A stretch of 64,000 nucleotides of DNA from Pseudomonas sp. B20(2017) (GCF_002113125.1 NZ_NEJP01000006.1:124001-188000), one strand, 5' to 3'; positions 1 through 8,119 are shown, numbered from the stretch's first letter. Numbers and translations: made by a program. The notes: generated by a model not told the origin, from the sequence alone.

Positions 1-1
1 G

Positions 2-577
2 AAAATCGCCGCCACCAAGGGCACCGATCCGTACCTGTTCACCCTGCGCACCCTGCAACAGGCCGGGCTGAAAAAGGACGACGTGGAACTGGTGCACTTG
101 CAACACCCGGACGGCCGCACCGCGCTGGAGAAAGGCGATGTCGACGCCTGGGCCGGCCTCGATCCGCACATGGCCGCCAGTCAGGTGCAGGCCGGTTCGC
201 GCCTGCTGTACCGCAATCGCGACTTCAACAGCTACGGCGTGGTCAGCGTCACCGAGCAATACGCAAAGGAGCACCCGCAAACCATCGACACCGTGATCAA
301 GGCCTATGAGCAGGCCCGCGAATGGTCGGTGAAGAACCCGGACGAATTGGCAAAATTGCTCGCCAGCGAATCCGGCCTGCCACTGGACGTGGCCAAGCTG
401 CAACTGTCGCGCACCGATCTGAGCAGCCCGCAACTGACCGCCAAGGACGTGCTGGCCTCGAAAGCCGCCGCGCCGATTCTGGTCTCCGAAGAACTGGTAC
501 GCCGTGGGGTGAATGTCGATCAGGTTATCGATCAATTGATCGACACCGGTTTCCAGCAAGTCGCCACCGCCCAGTAA
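2..577 (+). CDS. Aliphatic-sulfonate-type ABC transporter substrate-binding protein, C-terminal part (cut by window edge)
   Basis: The frame is open from base 2 to the stop at 577, so about 191 residues are present and the signal peptide and N-lobe lie outside the window. The sequence (KIAATKGTDPY at the start, then DAWAGLDPHMA and a Q-rich end) matches the C-lobe of SsuA/TauA-like periplasmic proteins, which bind alkanesulfonates or similar sulfur compounds for ABC import. A GTG at 83 is only an internal codon. It is followed 61 bp later by a permease on the same strand, as expected for an ssu-like operon. The ATPase gene is not downstream and would have to be upstream of the window. The substrate is inferred from family only. 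Confidence 0.85.
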   Translation, partial: KIAATKGTDPYLFTLRTLQQAGLKKDDVELVHLQHPDGRTALEKGDVDAWAGLDPHMAASQVQAGSRLLYRNRDFNSYGVVSVTEQYAKEHPQTIDTVIKAYEQAREWSVKNPDELAKLLASESGLPLDVAKLQLSRTDLSSPQLTAKDVLASKAAAPILVSEELVRRGVNVDQVIDQLIDTGFQQVATAQ

Positions 578-638
578 CCGATCAGGCTCACAACAACTCC
601 GCGCCCGTCGCGGATTTGTCGTGAGCGGAGACCTGCCC

Positions 639-1478
639 ATGAGCAACGACTTGCCCGCCCGCATCGCCTTGTCGGCACCACGGCGAAAACTCCTACTGCT
701 GAATCCGCTCTGGCGTCGGCGCCTCAAAGGCCTGACCCTGCCATTGCTGATCGTGATCGCACTGGAATTTATCGTACGCATCGGCTGGCTGCCGTCCTAC
801 CAGATACCCGCGCCAAGCGAGATCGCCCTGACCCTTACCGATTTGGCCGAAGGCGCCTTGTGGAAGCACATCGGCGCCAGCCTGATTCGCGTGCTGCTGG
901 GGTTTGCCATCGGCGCGAGTCTGGCGCTGGTGTTTGCCGCGTGGGTCGGTCTGAGCCGCGAAGCCGAGGCTTATCTGGAACCGACCTTCGCCGCGCTGCG
1001 TTCGATTCCCAGCCTGGCCTGGGTGCCGCTGTTGCTGCTGTGGCTGGGGATCGACGAGACCTCGAAAATTGTCCTGATCGCCATCGGCGCGTTCTTCCCG
1101 GTGTACGTCAACGTGGTCGCGGCGATCCGCAACATCGACCGCAAACTGGTGGAAGTCGGGCATATCTACGGCTTCAGTGCGTTGCAACTGGTGCGACGTA
1201 TTCTGTTACCTGCGGCCCTGCCCGGCCTGTTCACGGGGTTGCGCAGCGGCATGAGTCTGTCATGGATGTTTCTTGTGGCGGCCGAACTGATCGCGGCGAC
1301 CAAAGGGCTGGGTTATTTGCTCAGTGACGGTCGCGAAACCTCGCGGCCGGACATCGTGCTGGCCGCGATTATCGTCCTGGCGCTGCTCGGCAAACTCAGC
1401 GACGGTTTGCTTGCGGTGCTGGAGCGTCGCTGGCTGGTCTGGCGCGACGCGTTCACCGGTCAGGGCAGCAAGGAGTGA
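639..1478 (+). CDS. ABC transporter permease, SsuC/TauC family
   Basis: A 279-residue integral membrane protein with about six hydrophobic segments and the BPD_transp_1 inner-membrane signature (EAA loop near residues 185-205). It pairs with the upstream sulfonate-type binding protein. I chose ATG 639 over GTG 621 because GCGGAGA lies 7 nt before 639. The role is the transmembrane channel of an importer for alkanesulfonates, taurine or a related sulfur source; the exact substrate cannot be read from sequence. The next gene (SRAP) is 49 bp further on and functionally unrelated, so the operon probably ends here, although no clear terminator is visible. Confidence 0.88.
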   Translation: MSNDLPARIALSAPRRKLLLLNPLWRRRLKGLTLPLLIVIALEFIVRIGWLPSYQIPAPSEIALTLTDLAEGALWKHIGASLIRVLLGFAIGASLALVFAAWVGLSREAEAYLEPTFAALRSIPSLAWVPLLLLWLGIDETSKIVLIAIGAFFPVYVNVVAAIRNIDRKLVEVGHIYGFSALQLVRRILLPAALPGLFTGLRSGMSLSWMFLVAAELIAATKGLGYLLSDGRETSRPDIVLAAIIVLALLGKLSDGLLAVLERRWLVWRDAFTGQGSKE

Positions 1479-1527
1479 ACCGTGCAACTAAGCTCAAATC
1501 TTCAGGCAGCTGCCGGAGGGTCGGCCG

Positions 1528-2208
1528 ATGTGCGGAAGACTGTCGCAATACCGGGGCATCCACGATTTCGTCGCGGTGCTGAGCATTCCCGATGCGTTGA
1601 TCAATCACGTCGGTGATGCCCCACTTTGCCATTACAACGCCGCCCCCACCACGTCGCTGGCAATCCTGCACCAGCACGACGAACGCATTTACGCCGACAA
1701 TCTGCGCTGGGGCTGGCGCCCGCACTGGGCCACGGACCGCGCTGCACCGATCAATGCCCGACTGGAAAAAGTCGCTCACAGCCCGTTTTTTCGCGCGATC
1801 TGGCGACGCCGATTGATCGTTCCGGTCGACAACTGGTTCGAGTGGGTCGACGCACCGGACAATAGCCGACAACCGTGGTTGATCCGTCGGACTGACGGAC
1901 AACCGGTTTTCTGCGCAGCAATCGGACAATTTCCTACACCTGATAATCAGGCCAGGGACGACGACGGATTTGTGATCATCACCGCCGACAGTGAAGGAGG
2001 CATGCTCGACATTCATGACCGTCGCCCGATCGTATTCTCTGCCGAACGCGCGCGAGAATGGCTCGATCCAGCCACGCCCACAGAACGCGCCGAGCAAATG
2101 CTGCTGTTTGAAGGGGAGCTCAGTGAAACGTTTCAGTGGCACAAAGTCAGCAAAGCAGTGGGTAACTCCCGCAATCAGGGCGCAGAACTGATTGAAAAAG
2201 TCATTTAG
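1528..2208 (+). CDS. SOS-response-associated peptidase (SRAP/YedK/HMCES family)
   Basis: A 226-residue protein that begins MCGR, so Cys2 becomes the N-terminal catalytic cysteine after Met removal. It then has the family motifs YNAAPT (residues about 35-40), LRWGWRPHWA, NARLEK and IHDRRPIV with the conserved His. In E. coli YedK and human HMCES this chemistry forms a thiazolidine DNA-protein crosslink at abasic sites in single-stranded DNA and so protects them. Length is normal for the family. It stands alone between a transporter and a small hypothetical gene. ATG 1528 is fixed by the need for Cys at position 2; GGAGGG lies just upstream. Confidence 0.93.
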   Translation: MCGRLSQYRGIHDFVAVLSIPDALINHVGDAPLCHYNAAPTTSLAILHQHDERIYADNLRWGWRPHWATDRAAPINARLEKVAHSPFFRAIWRRRLIVPVDNWFEWVDAPDNSRQPWLIRRTDGQPVFCAAIGQFPTPDNQARDDDGFVIITADSEGGMLDIHDRRPIVFSAERAREWLDPATPTERAEQMLLFEGELSETFQWHKVSKAVGNSRNQGAELIEKVI

Positions 2209-2400
2209 ATAAATTCTTCCATGGTGCGTTATCAAAAACAGCAACTCGTGGTGTGATTCTTTTGCGTTACAAGCGGTGTTTCATCCACGAGACAGATATT
2301 TTGAAACACACGTTCGAGCGAACTAACCGCCTGTCTGACATTTCAATCGTCATACATACATTTTCAAACTCAACGGATAGCATGCGCGCCGCATTTCCAG
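2209..2400. other. AT-rich intergenic stretch
   Basis: This stretch is clearly poorer in GC than its surroundings. It contains a short open frame (GTG 2253) with no ribosome site and no recognisable protein. The frame of the following hypothetical gene stays open through part of it without an ATG or GTG. I see no RNA gene or operator here. Confidence 0.4.
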
Positions 2401-2751
2401 TTGGCATACCAGTTGACCAAAGAGTCAGCAAAACCAGGAATATCCCCACAAACTTTACAAGCCTTGCAGAGAACTAAGTTGCGCGACGATTTTGCAATCA
2501 AACAGGTCAGCGGCCTGGAGTGTATTCATCTGTCCTCGACAGAACGCTTTCAACTCGACTGTTTTATCGGCCACTACATAAAGACTCGAAACCTGCGTGA
2601 CGTACCCGATATCGACCGCATCCTGCGCGCCACCCTCGAAAACTATCCCTGCCACCCGCCAGTGATGGTCAACGAGTTGAATGCCTGGATCGACAAGACC
2701 TTGGGTTATCGGGCCTCCCACCCCGATTTCACGCAGCTGGAAGATCTTTGA
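2401..2751 (+). CDS. Hypothetical protein without a clear start codon
   Basis: A frame of 116 codons ending at 2751, just before a strong terminator. The second half reads like a real protein (RFQLDCFIGHYIK, LRDVPDIDRIL, NELNAWIDKTLGY) with helical, mixed-charge character. I do not recognise the family. No ATG or GTG starts it; TTG codons at 2401, 2413, 2464 and 2479 are available, none with a convincing Shine-Dalgarno sequence. It may use a TTG, or be a 5'-truncated remnant whose first exon-like part was lost in the AT-rich stretch upstream. The coordinates give the longest TTG version. Confidence 0.45.
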   Translation: MAYQLTKESAKPGISPQTLQALQRTKLRDDFAIKQVSGLECIHLSSTERFQLDCFIGHYIKTRNLRDVPDIDRILRATLENYPCHPPVMVNELNAWIDKTLGYRASHPDFTQLEDL

Positions 2752-2758
2752 TGAAACG

Positions 2759-2785
2759 AAAAGCCCCGCAATCGCGGGGCTTTTT
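2759..2785. terminator. Rho-independent terminator between convergent genes
   Basis: A perfect stem AAAAGCCCCGC / GCGGGGCTTTT with loop AATC, followed by T residues on the plus strand and matched by A residues for the minus strand. It can stop transcription from both the plus-strand hypothetical gene (end 2751) and the minus-strand small gene (end 2797). Confidence 0.9.
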
Positions 2786-2796
2786 CGTTGTGGCGT

Positions 2797-2946
2797 TCAG
2801 GGTTTCAGCGGGCGTTCCTGATCACGGTCGGACAGTTCGCGGCTGTCGTCGTGCTTCCAGGTCTGTTCTTTATGCTTCTCCCGCTCGATCTCTTCTTCGC
2901 TGGGTTCTTCTTCATCTTCGTCGGGACGTTTTTGCTCGGTTGCCAT
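2797..2946 (-). CDS. Small highly charged hypothetical protein
   Basis: 49 residues, starting MATEQKRPDEDEEEPSEEEI and rich in Glu, Asp, Lys and Arg, with almost no hydrophobic residues, so probably intrinsically disordered and cytoplasmic. ATG 2946 is preceded by GCGAGGTG at good spacing, which makes translation credible; a longer frame upstream lacks this. No known domain is visible. Similar short acidic proteins are common in pseudomonads. It faces the terminator at 2759-2785. Confidence 0.7.
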   Translation of the reverse strand: MATEQKRPDEDEEEPSEEEIEREKHKEQTWKHDDSRELSDRDQERPLKP

Positions 2947-2995
2947 GTTCACCTCGCTTTTTGAGTTCATCCTTAAAGCGTAGAACACCTGCAAC

Positions 2996-3310
2996 TTAAA
3001 GCCACCAGCGCAACAGAAAGAAGAACGCCATGCTCAATAGCATGCTGATCAGCGTGCTGCGGGTATAAATCACCAGTCCTACAGCCACTAACGAGCTGAT
3101 CAAATAAGGATTGTCCCACTGCAGATTCAGTTGTTTCTCCGGCATGAACACAATCGGCCCGCAAATCGCGGTCAACATGCCCGGCACGGCAAAACCGAGA
3201 AATTGCCGCGCGTTGCTGCTCAGACGCACCGGCAGGCGCGGTTCGAGAAACACGTAACGGTTGAGGAACACCAGAATCCCCATGCCGATAATCACTGCCC
3301 AGACCATCAT
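2996..3310 (-). CDS. azlD: AzlD-family branched-chain amino acid transport subunit
   Basis: 104 residues, almost entirely hydrophobic with about four membrane helices (VWAVIIGMGILVFLNRY, GFAVPGMLTAICGPIVF). AzlD-like proteins are the small partner of AzlC in an amino acid exporter of the LIV-E type (branched-chain amino acids or analogues). ATG 3310 overlaps the azlC stop by 4 nt in an ATGATG context, so translation is coupled. The longer frame that begins at 3397 runs inside azlC and is ignored. Confidence 0.88.
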   Translation of the reverse strand: MMVWAVIIGMGILVFLNRYVFLEPRLPVRLSSNARQFLGFAVPGMLTAICGPIVFMPEKQLNLQWDNPYLISSLVAVGLVIYTRSTLISMLLSMAFFFLLRWWL

Positions 3311-4005
3311 GTGCGCTCCCGATACAGCTTGTTGCAGATAAACCCTGCGGTCATTCCCGCCAGTCCCGACAGCACCAGCGCCGAGCCCCACTGCCAATAG
3401 CTGAACAACACCGAGCAGAACAGCGACACCGCCACGCAGACCACCGTCGGCACATTGCGCACCACCGGGGTAATCAGCGCGATGAAGGTGGCGGCAATCG
3501 AGAAGTCCAGCCCCAGGTGTTCAAGCCCCGGAATACTGCTGCCGAGCACGATGCCGGCCAGGGTGAAGAGGTTCCAGGCGATATAGAACGTCAGGCCGAC
3601 GCCCAACGCATACCAGCGATTGAACTGCTGACGGTCGTGCTGACTGGTCAGGGCGAACAGTTCATCGGTGAGCAGAAAGCCCAGACCGATTCGCCAGCGC
3701 CCCGGCAACGGCGAAATCACGTGGCGCATGCTCATGCCGTAGAGCAAATGTTGCGAAGTTAGCAGCAAGGTCGTCAGCAGAATCGAGAAAATCCCCGCGC
3801 CGCCCTTGAGCATGCCGATCGCCACCAGTTGCGCGGCGCCGGCGAACACGATGCTCGACAAGCCTTGCCCTTGCAGTGGCGTGAGGTTGGCTTCGATCGC
3901 CATGGAGCCGGCCAGCAGCCCCCACGGCGCGGTCGCCAGGGATAACGGCATGATCGCCGCGGCGCCGCGAAGGAAGGCACTGCGCGGCATTAATGAGTCA
4001 GACAT
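3307..4005 (-). CDS. azlC: AzlC-family branched-chain amino acid permease
   Basis: A 232-residue inner membrane protein with the family start (FLRGAAAIMPLSLATAPWGLLAG) and the conserved segments SIVFAGAAQLVAIG and TSQHLLYGMSMR. With AzlD it forms an exporter for branched-chain or related amino acids. ATG 4005 gives the usual length; a TTG at 4017 would add four residues. It is the first gene of the azlCD pair. No Lrp-type regulator gene is adjacent. Confidence 0.9.
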   Translation of the reverse strand: MSDSLMPRSAFLRGAAAIMPLSLATAPWGLLAGSMAIEANLTPLQGQGLSSIVFAGAAQLVAIGMLKGGAGIFSILLTTLLLTSQHLLYGMSMRHVISPLPGRWRIGLGFLLTDELFALTSQHDRQQFNRWYALGVGLTFYIAWNLFTLAGIVLGSSIPGLEHLGLDFSIAATFIALITPVVRNVPTVVCVAVSLFCSVLFSYWQWGSALVLSGLAGMTAGFICNKLYRERT

Positions 4006-4159
4006 AACACGCTTCAATCGTGAGACAAGACCCGGACTCTGCCAGCAAACGCCCTTTCATGGCTTGAACAATCTTGCGCAGTTGGCGCAAATCCTTCCTT
4101 CGGTCAGTCGTTTGCCGGCGTAACATGGCAACCATTCACACACGCGTCAGAGAGACGAC

Positions 4160-4546
4160 ATGCTGTATCGAATAGCCGCCGACGGGCTGGTGCTGTTTCA
4201 CCTATCGTTCATTCTGTTCGTGCTGTTCGGCGGGCTGCTGGTGCTCAAGTGGGCGCGGCTGATCTGGCTGCATTTGCCGGCGGCGGCCTGGGGCGTGGCG
4301 GTCGAGGTGTTACACCTGACCTGTCCGCTGACCTATTGGGAAAACCTGATGCGACACGCTGCCGGACAGACCGAATACGCCGGTGGCTTCATCGAACATT
4401 ACGTCTGGCCGATCATCTACCCGGCCGGGCTGACGCCACAGATTCAGTTGTTGCTGGGCAGCGTAGTGCTGGTGGTCAACCTGCTGGTGTACGCGCGCCT
4501 GATTCGCCGCTGGAAACTGCGGCGCGCGGCGCGCATTCCGTTTTAA
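4160..4546 (+). CDS. DUF2784 membrane protein
   Basis: 128 residues, about four transmembrane helices, beginning MLYRIAADGLVLFHLSFILF and carrying the family motif LTCPLTYWEN and GGFIEHYVWPIIYP. DUF2784 proteins are small inner membrane proteins of unknown function found widely in proteobacteria. ATG 4160 is preceded by AGAGA. Its stop codon overlaps the stop of the convergent DUF3087 gene, so no terminator separates them. Confidence 0.88.
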   Translation: MLYRIAADGLVLFHLSFILFVLFGGLLVLKWARLIWLHLPAAAWGVAVEVLHLTCPLTYWENLMRHAAGQTEYAGGFIEHYVWPIIYPAGLTPQIQLLLGSVVLVVNLLVYARLIRRWKLRRAARIPF

Positions 4547-5064
4547 CGAGCTTTCAGGGTTTCCAGCCAGGCCGGATCGAGGCGTGTCTGATCGGTGTCC
4601 AGACCGAGCGCCTTCATCCGCGCCTTGTGCGCTTCGACTTCCCGATGCAATTGCGCGTGATCGCTGGAGTTGCCGTCCAGTTCATGCATCTGGGTCAGGC
4701 CCAGGTGATAGAAACGCAGCACCTTCATCGCCACCGGATCACCCTTCTCCACCGCCGCGGTCACCTGATGCATGACGTTGGTGACGCTCATCAAACTGCG
4801 CTTGAGCCGCCAGCCGTACACCGCCGGAGCCATCCAGGTCTGATTCCAGAAACGCCCGCGCAGCAACACCGCCGTCAGCAGAAATGCGCCAAACACCCCG
4901 CCGACATTGAACCGCAGATTATCCCCGCCCGGCTCGCCGAACAGTGCCACCGCCGCAGTCGAAAACGCCATCGCCAGCACCAGAAACAGCACCGCGATGA
5001 TCAGCGTGCTGCGCCGGGTCTGCTGGCGATAAGTGATGGCATCGATCGGTTGAATCTCGAACAT
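4543..5064 (-). CDS. DUF3087 membrane protein
   Basis: 173 residues. Residues about 1-75 hold two membrane helices (TLIIAVLFLVLAMAFSTAAV and GGVFGAFLLTAVLL), followed by a long soluble helical region with WNQTWMAPAVYGWRLKR and a C-terminal coiled segment ending DPAWLETLK. This matches DUF3087, a family of unknown function. The gene converges on the DUF2784 gene with overlapping stop codons. No signal for regulation is evident. Confidence 0.86.
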   Translation of the reverse strand: MFEIQPIDAITYRQQTRRSTLIIAVLFLVLAMAFSTAAVALFGEPGGDNLRFNVGGVFGAFLLTAVLLRGRFWNQTWMAPAVYGWRLKRSLMSVTNVMHQVTAAVEKGDPVAMKVLRFYHLGLTQMHELDGNSSDHAQLHREVEAHKARMKALGLDTDQTRLDPAWLETLKAR

Positions 5065-5274
5065 CGCGACAGGCTTCCATGGCTTGAGTTAAAAAGAGGC
5101 TGCGCATTATCGCCTCTGCGGCGGATTTAGCTATGCTGGAGCGCCTTTTCATCTTTTCAACGTCCAACGGGGACATGGCGATACCACGCAGATCGTGCCA
5201 TCTTCATTCATGGATACACACTATTCGGATGCCATTGGCCATGCCGGCAATGACATCGTTTTAAGGATCACTGC

Positions 5275-6648
5275 ATGACCCAACGACACGTAATCAATGC
5301 CTCGGTCAGCCCAAAAGGCAGCCTCGAAACCCTTTCCCAACGTGAAGTTCAGCAACTGAGCCAGGCCGGAACCGGCAGCACCTACACCCTCTTTCGCCAG
5401 TGCGCCCTGGCCATCCTCAATACTGGCGCCCATGTCGACAACGCAAAAACCATTCTTGAAGCCTACAAAGACTTCGAAATCCGCATCCACCAGCAGGATC
5501 GCGGCGTGCGCCTGGAACTGCTGAACGCCCCGGCCGACGCCTTCGTCGACGGCGAAATGATCGCCAGCACCCGGGAAATGCTGTTCAGCGCCCTGCGCGA
5601 CATCGTCTACACCGAAAACGAGCTCGATGCCCTGAGCATTGACCTCAGCACCTCCCAGGGCATCAGCGACTACGTCTTCCACCTGCTGCGCAACGCGCGC
5701 ACCCTGCGTCCGGGCGTCGAGCCGAAAATCGTCGTGTGCTGGGGCGGCCACTCGATCAACACCGAAGAATACAAATACACCAAGAAAGTCGGCCACGAAC
5801 TGGGCCTGCGCAGCCTCGACATCTGCACCGGCTGCGGTCCCGGCGTGATGAAAGGCCCGATGAAAGGTGCAACCATCGCCCACGCCAAGCAACGCATTCA
5901 TGGCGGTCGCTACCTCGGTCTGACCGAGCCGGGCATCATCGCCGCCGAAGCGCCGAACCCGATCGTCAACGAGCTGGTGATCCTGCCGGACATCGAAAAA
6001 CGCCTGGAAGCCTTCGTCCGCGTCGGCCACGGCATCATCATCTTCCCGGGCGGCGCCGGCACTGCCGAAGAGTTCCTGTACCTGCTGGGCATCCTGATGC
6101 ACCCGGACAACGCCGGCCTGCCGTTCCCGGTGATCCTGACCGGGCCGAAACACGCCGCGCCGTATCTGGAACAACTGGACGCCTTCGTCACCGCCACCCT
6201 CGGCGAAGCGGCGAAAAAGCACTACGAAATCATCATCGACGACCCGGCCGAAGTGGCGCGGCAGATGACGGCGGGCCTGAAGGCCGTGAAGCAGTTCCGC
6301 CGCGAACGCGCTGATGCGTTCCATTTCAACTGGCTGCTGAAGATCGACGAAGGCTTCCAGCGCCCGTTCGACCCGACCCACGAAAACATGGCCAACCTCA
6401 AGCTGCACCGCGACCAACCGCCCCATGAGCTGGCGGCCAACCTGCGCCGAGCGTTCTCCGGGATCGTGGCCGGCAACGTCAAGGACAAGGGCATCCGCCT
6501 GATCGAGGAACACGGGCCGTACCAGATCCGTGGCGACGCCGCGATCATGCAGCCGCTCGATCTGCTGCTCAAAGCCTTCGTCGCCCAGCACCGGATGAAA
6601 CTGCCGGGCGGCGCGGCGTATGTGCCGTGCTATCGCGTGGTGTCCTGA
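5275..6648 (+). CDS. ppnN: Pyrimidine/purine nucleotide 5'-monophosphate nucleosidase PpnN (LOG family)
   Basis: A 457-residue cytosolic enzyme. It splits nucleoside monophosphates into base and ribose 5-phosphate and, in E. coli (YgdH), is activated by (p)ppGpp. Visible parts are an N-terminal PpnN domain (residues 1-145), the Rossmann-like LOG core and the phosphate-binding PGGAGTAEE motif at residues 258-266, with a C-terminal domain ending PCYRVVS. Length and domain order match E. coli PpnN. GGATCACTGC ATG gives a modest ribosome site. It is monocistronic, with a REP pair immediately downstream. Confidence 0.95.
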   Translation: MTQRHVINASVSPKGSLETLSQREVQQLSQAGTGSTYTLFRQCALAILNTGAHVDNAKTILEAYKDFEIRIHQQDRGVRLELLNAPADAFVDGEMIASTREMLFSALRDIVYTENELDALSIDLSTSQGISDYVFHLLRNARTLRPGVEPKIVVCWGGHSINTEEYKYTKKVGHELGLRSLDICTGCGPGVMKGPMKGATIAHAKQRIHGGRYLGLTEPGIIAAEAPNPIVNELVILPDIEKRLEAFVRVGHGIIIFPGGAGTAEEFLYLLGILMHPDNAGLPFPVILTGPKHAAPYLEQLDAFVTATLGEAAKKHYEIIIDDPAEVARQMTAGLKAVKQFRRERADAFHFNWLLKIDEGFQRPFDPTHENMANLKLHRDQPPHELAANLRRAFSGIVAGNVKDKGIRLIEEHGPYQIRGDAAIMQPLDLLLKAFVAQHRMKLPGGAAYVPCYRVVS

Positions 6649-6698
6649 CCATCAATGCATAAGCCTGAAGACCCATTCTTCAGGCCACCCCATAACAC

Positions 6699-6789
6699 TG
6701 TGGGAGCGGGCTTGCCCGCGAAGGGGCCATCGAATTCAGCATCATTGTTGACTGACAGACCGCTTTCGCGAGCAAGCTCGCTCCCACAA
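6699..6789. repeat. REP pair in inverted orientation (REPIN-like)
   Basis: Two pseudomonad REP units face each other: TGTGGGAGCGGGCTTGCCCG at about 6699-6718 and the inverse unit GCGAGCAAGCTCGCTCCCAC ending about 6787, with roughly 45 bp between. Each unit can form its own hairpin and the two outer arms pair with each other. The right unit ends 15 nt before the response-regulator start codon, so it would lie in that gene's leader if transcription starts upstream. Confidence 0.9.
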
Positions 6790-6803
6790 AAAGAGTGTGA
6801 ACC

Positions 6804-7541
6804 ATGGATCACATCAACCACATCCTGATCGTCGACGATGACCGCGAGATCCGCGAGCTGGTCGGCAATTACCTGACCAAGAACGGCCTGCGCAGCACCG
6901 TGGTCGCCGATGGCCGGCAAATGCGCAGCTTTCTGGAAGCCAACACGGTCGACCTGATCGTGCTCGACATCATGCTCCCCGGCGATGACGGGCTGGTGCT
7001 GTGCCGCGAATTGCGCGCCGGCAAGCACAAGGCTACGCCGATCTTGATGCTCACCGCCCGCGACGACCAGACCGATCGCATCCTCGGCCTGGAAATGGGC
7101 GCCGATGATTATCTGACCAAACCCTTCGCCGCCCGCGAACTGCTGGCGAGAATCAACGCCGTACTGCGCCGCACGCGGATGTTGCCGCCGAATTTGCTGA
7201 TCACCGAAACCGGGCGCCTGCTCGCGTTCGGCCGCTGGCGTCTGGACACCACTGCCCGCCACCTGCTCGATGAAGACGACACCATGGTTGCCCTCAGCGG
7301 CGCCGAGTATCGCTTGCTTCGGGTGTTTCTCGATCATCCGCAACGGGTGCTCAGTCGCGATCAGTTGCTCAATTTGACCCAGGGCCGGGACGCCGACCTG
7401 TTCGACCGCTCCATCGATTTGCTGGTCAGTCGCCTGCGCCAGCGTCTGCTGGACGACTCCCGCGAGCCGACCTACATCAAGACCGTGCGCAACGAGGGTT
7501 ATGTTTTCTCCTTTGCCGTGGAGATGCTCGCCGAATCCTGA
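6804..7541 (+). CDS. OmpR-family response regulator without an adjacent histidine kinase
   Basis: 245 residues: receiver domain (1-120) with acidic pocket DDD 11-13, phospho-acceptor Asp55 (VLDIMLP) and the conserved Lys in DDYLTKPF, then a winged-helix DNA-binding domain ending TYIKTVRNEGYVFSF. The family binds direct repeats about 10-11 bp apart. No kinase gene lies on either side; the neighbours are ppnN and a gene for a small exported repeat protein. Two TGTAT copies 10 bp apart (7548, 7558) immediately after its stop could be its own binding site in front of that gene. The ribosome site is weak (GAGTG). Confidence 0.9.
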   Translation: MDHINHILIVDDDREIRELVGNYLTKNGLRSTVVADGRQMRSFLEANTVDLIVLDIMLPGDDGLVLCRELRAGKHKATPILMLTARDDQTDRILGLEMGADDYLTKPFAARELLARINAVLRRTRMLPPNLLITETGRLLAFGRWRLDTTARHLLDEDDTMVALSGAEYRLLRVFLDHPQRVLSRDQLLNLTQGRDADLFDRSIDLLVSRLRQRLLDDSREPTYIKTVRNEGYVFSFAVEMLAES

Positions 7542-7545
7542 GGGA

Positions 7546-7562
7546 TTTGTATCGCTCTGTAT
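7546..7562 (+). promoter_or_regulatory. Possible response-regulator binding site (direct repeat)
   Basis: TTTGTAT and CTGTAT sit one helical turn apart (TGTAT at 7548 and 7558), the geometry usual for OmpR-type regulators, in the 151-bp gap between the response-regulator gene and the small exported repeat protein. This is a spacing argument only; the binding motif of this regulator is unknown. Confidence 0.3.
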
Positions 7563-7692
7563 ATATTCGCCGCGCAGATACGTAACCCGTGTTTTCGGGC
7601 CGCAACACCACATATCAGTGATACACCCTCGCGTTTGAATGAACCCACCAGAAAGCACTGGTTCACTCATCTCAAGCGCAAGGAGAATCACC

Positions 7693-8070
7693 ATGTTGAA
7701 GTCCTCGAAATCCCTGGTACTCGCAATCAGCCTGCTCGGCGGCCTGGCCCTGACCGATCTGGCGTCCGCCAGCTCCCAGCCGCTGGTCGCCGAATACGGC
7801 TCGGAAAACCTGCAGAAGGATCGCGTTGCCGAAGGTGGCGCGGATCGCCTGCAGGAACTGCGTGAACGCGTGGCTGAAGGCGGTGCTGATCGTCTGCAGG
7901 AATTGCGTGAACGCGTCGCTGAAGGTGGTGCGGACCGCTTGCAGGAACTGCGTGAACGCGTGGCCGAAGGCGGTGCCGATCGTTTGCAGGAACTGCGCGA
8001 GCGTTCGGCCCGCAGCGTACTGGTCGCCGAGAACCGTCCCGAGTTCGGTTCCAAATACCAGCGCTACTGA
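7693..8070 (+). CDS. Exported small protein with four 15-residue repeats and C-terminal VAENRPEFGSKYQRY
   Basis: 125 residues. Residues 1-26 look like a Sec signal peptide (MLKSSKSLVLAISLLGG, AlaSerAla cleavage region). Then come a short linker, four perfect copies of RVAEGGADRLQELRE (residues about 44-103), and the tail LVAENRPEFGSKYQRY. ATG 7693 follows AAGGAGAATCACC; an upstream in-frame start at 7639 is not supported. The mature protein should be helical, charged and periplasmic or secreted. Its tail is identical over 15 residues to that of the small protein at 9075-9326. RVAEGG-type repeats occur in other pseudomonad small proteins as far as I recall, but I know no function. Confidence 0.85.
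   Translation: MLKSSKSLVLAISLLGGLALTDLASASSQPLVAEYGSENLQKDRVAEGGADRLQELRERVAEGGADRLQELRERVAEGGADRLQELRERVAEGGADRLQELRERSARSVLVAENRPEFGSKYQRY
7822..8001 (+). repeat. Four tandem 45-bp coding repeats
   Basis: Four in-frame 45-bp units start at 7822, 7867, 7912 and 7957, each encoding RVAEGGADRLQELRE. They differ from one another at synonymous third positions (gcg/gct/gcc, cgc/cgt, ctg/ttg) while the peptide is unchanged, which implies selection on the protein and not recent slippage. Confidence 0.97.
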
Positions 8071-8100
8071 TCGCCAGCCACAGCCGAAATCGATTCCTGC

Positions 8101-8119
8101 CGGGGGCGCACTGCCCCCG
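8101..8119. terminator. Hairpin after the repeat-protein gene (weak terminator)
   Basis: CGGGGGC / GCCCCCG with loop GCACT, 31 bp after the stop at 8070. No T-run follows, so it may only stabilise the 3' end of the mRNA. Confidence 0.4.

Noticed and set aside
2253..2477. 74-codon frame starting at GTG 2253
   Set aside because: No ribosome site, odd composition, and overlaps the better-supported frame ending at 2751.
5221..6591. Long open frame (456 codons) antisense to ppnN
   Set aside because: It is the opposite-strand shadow of a well-supported high-GC gene and has no protein-like motifs or ribosome site.
7822..8001. Tandem repeats considered as a CRISPR array
   Set aside because: Units are directly adjacent, in frame and coding, with no spacers and no cas genes.
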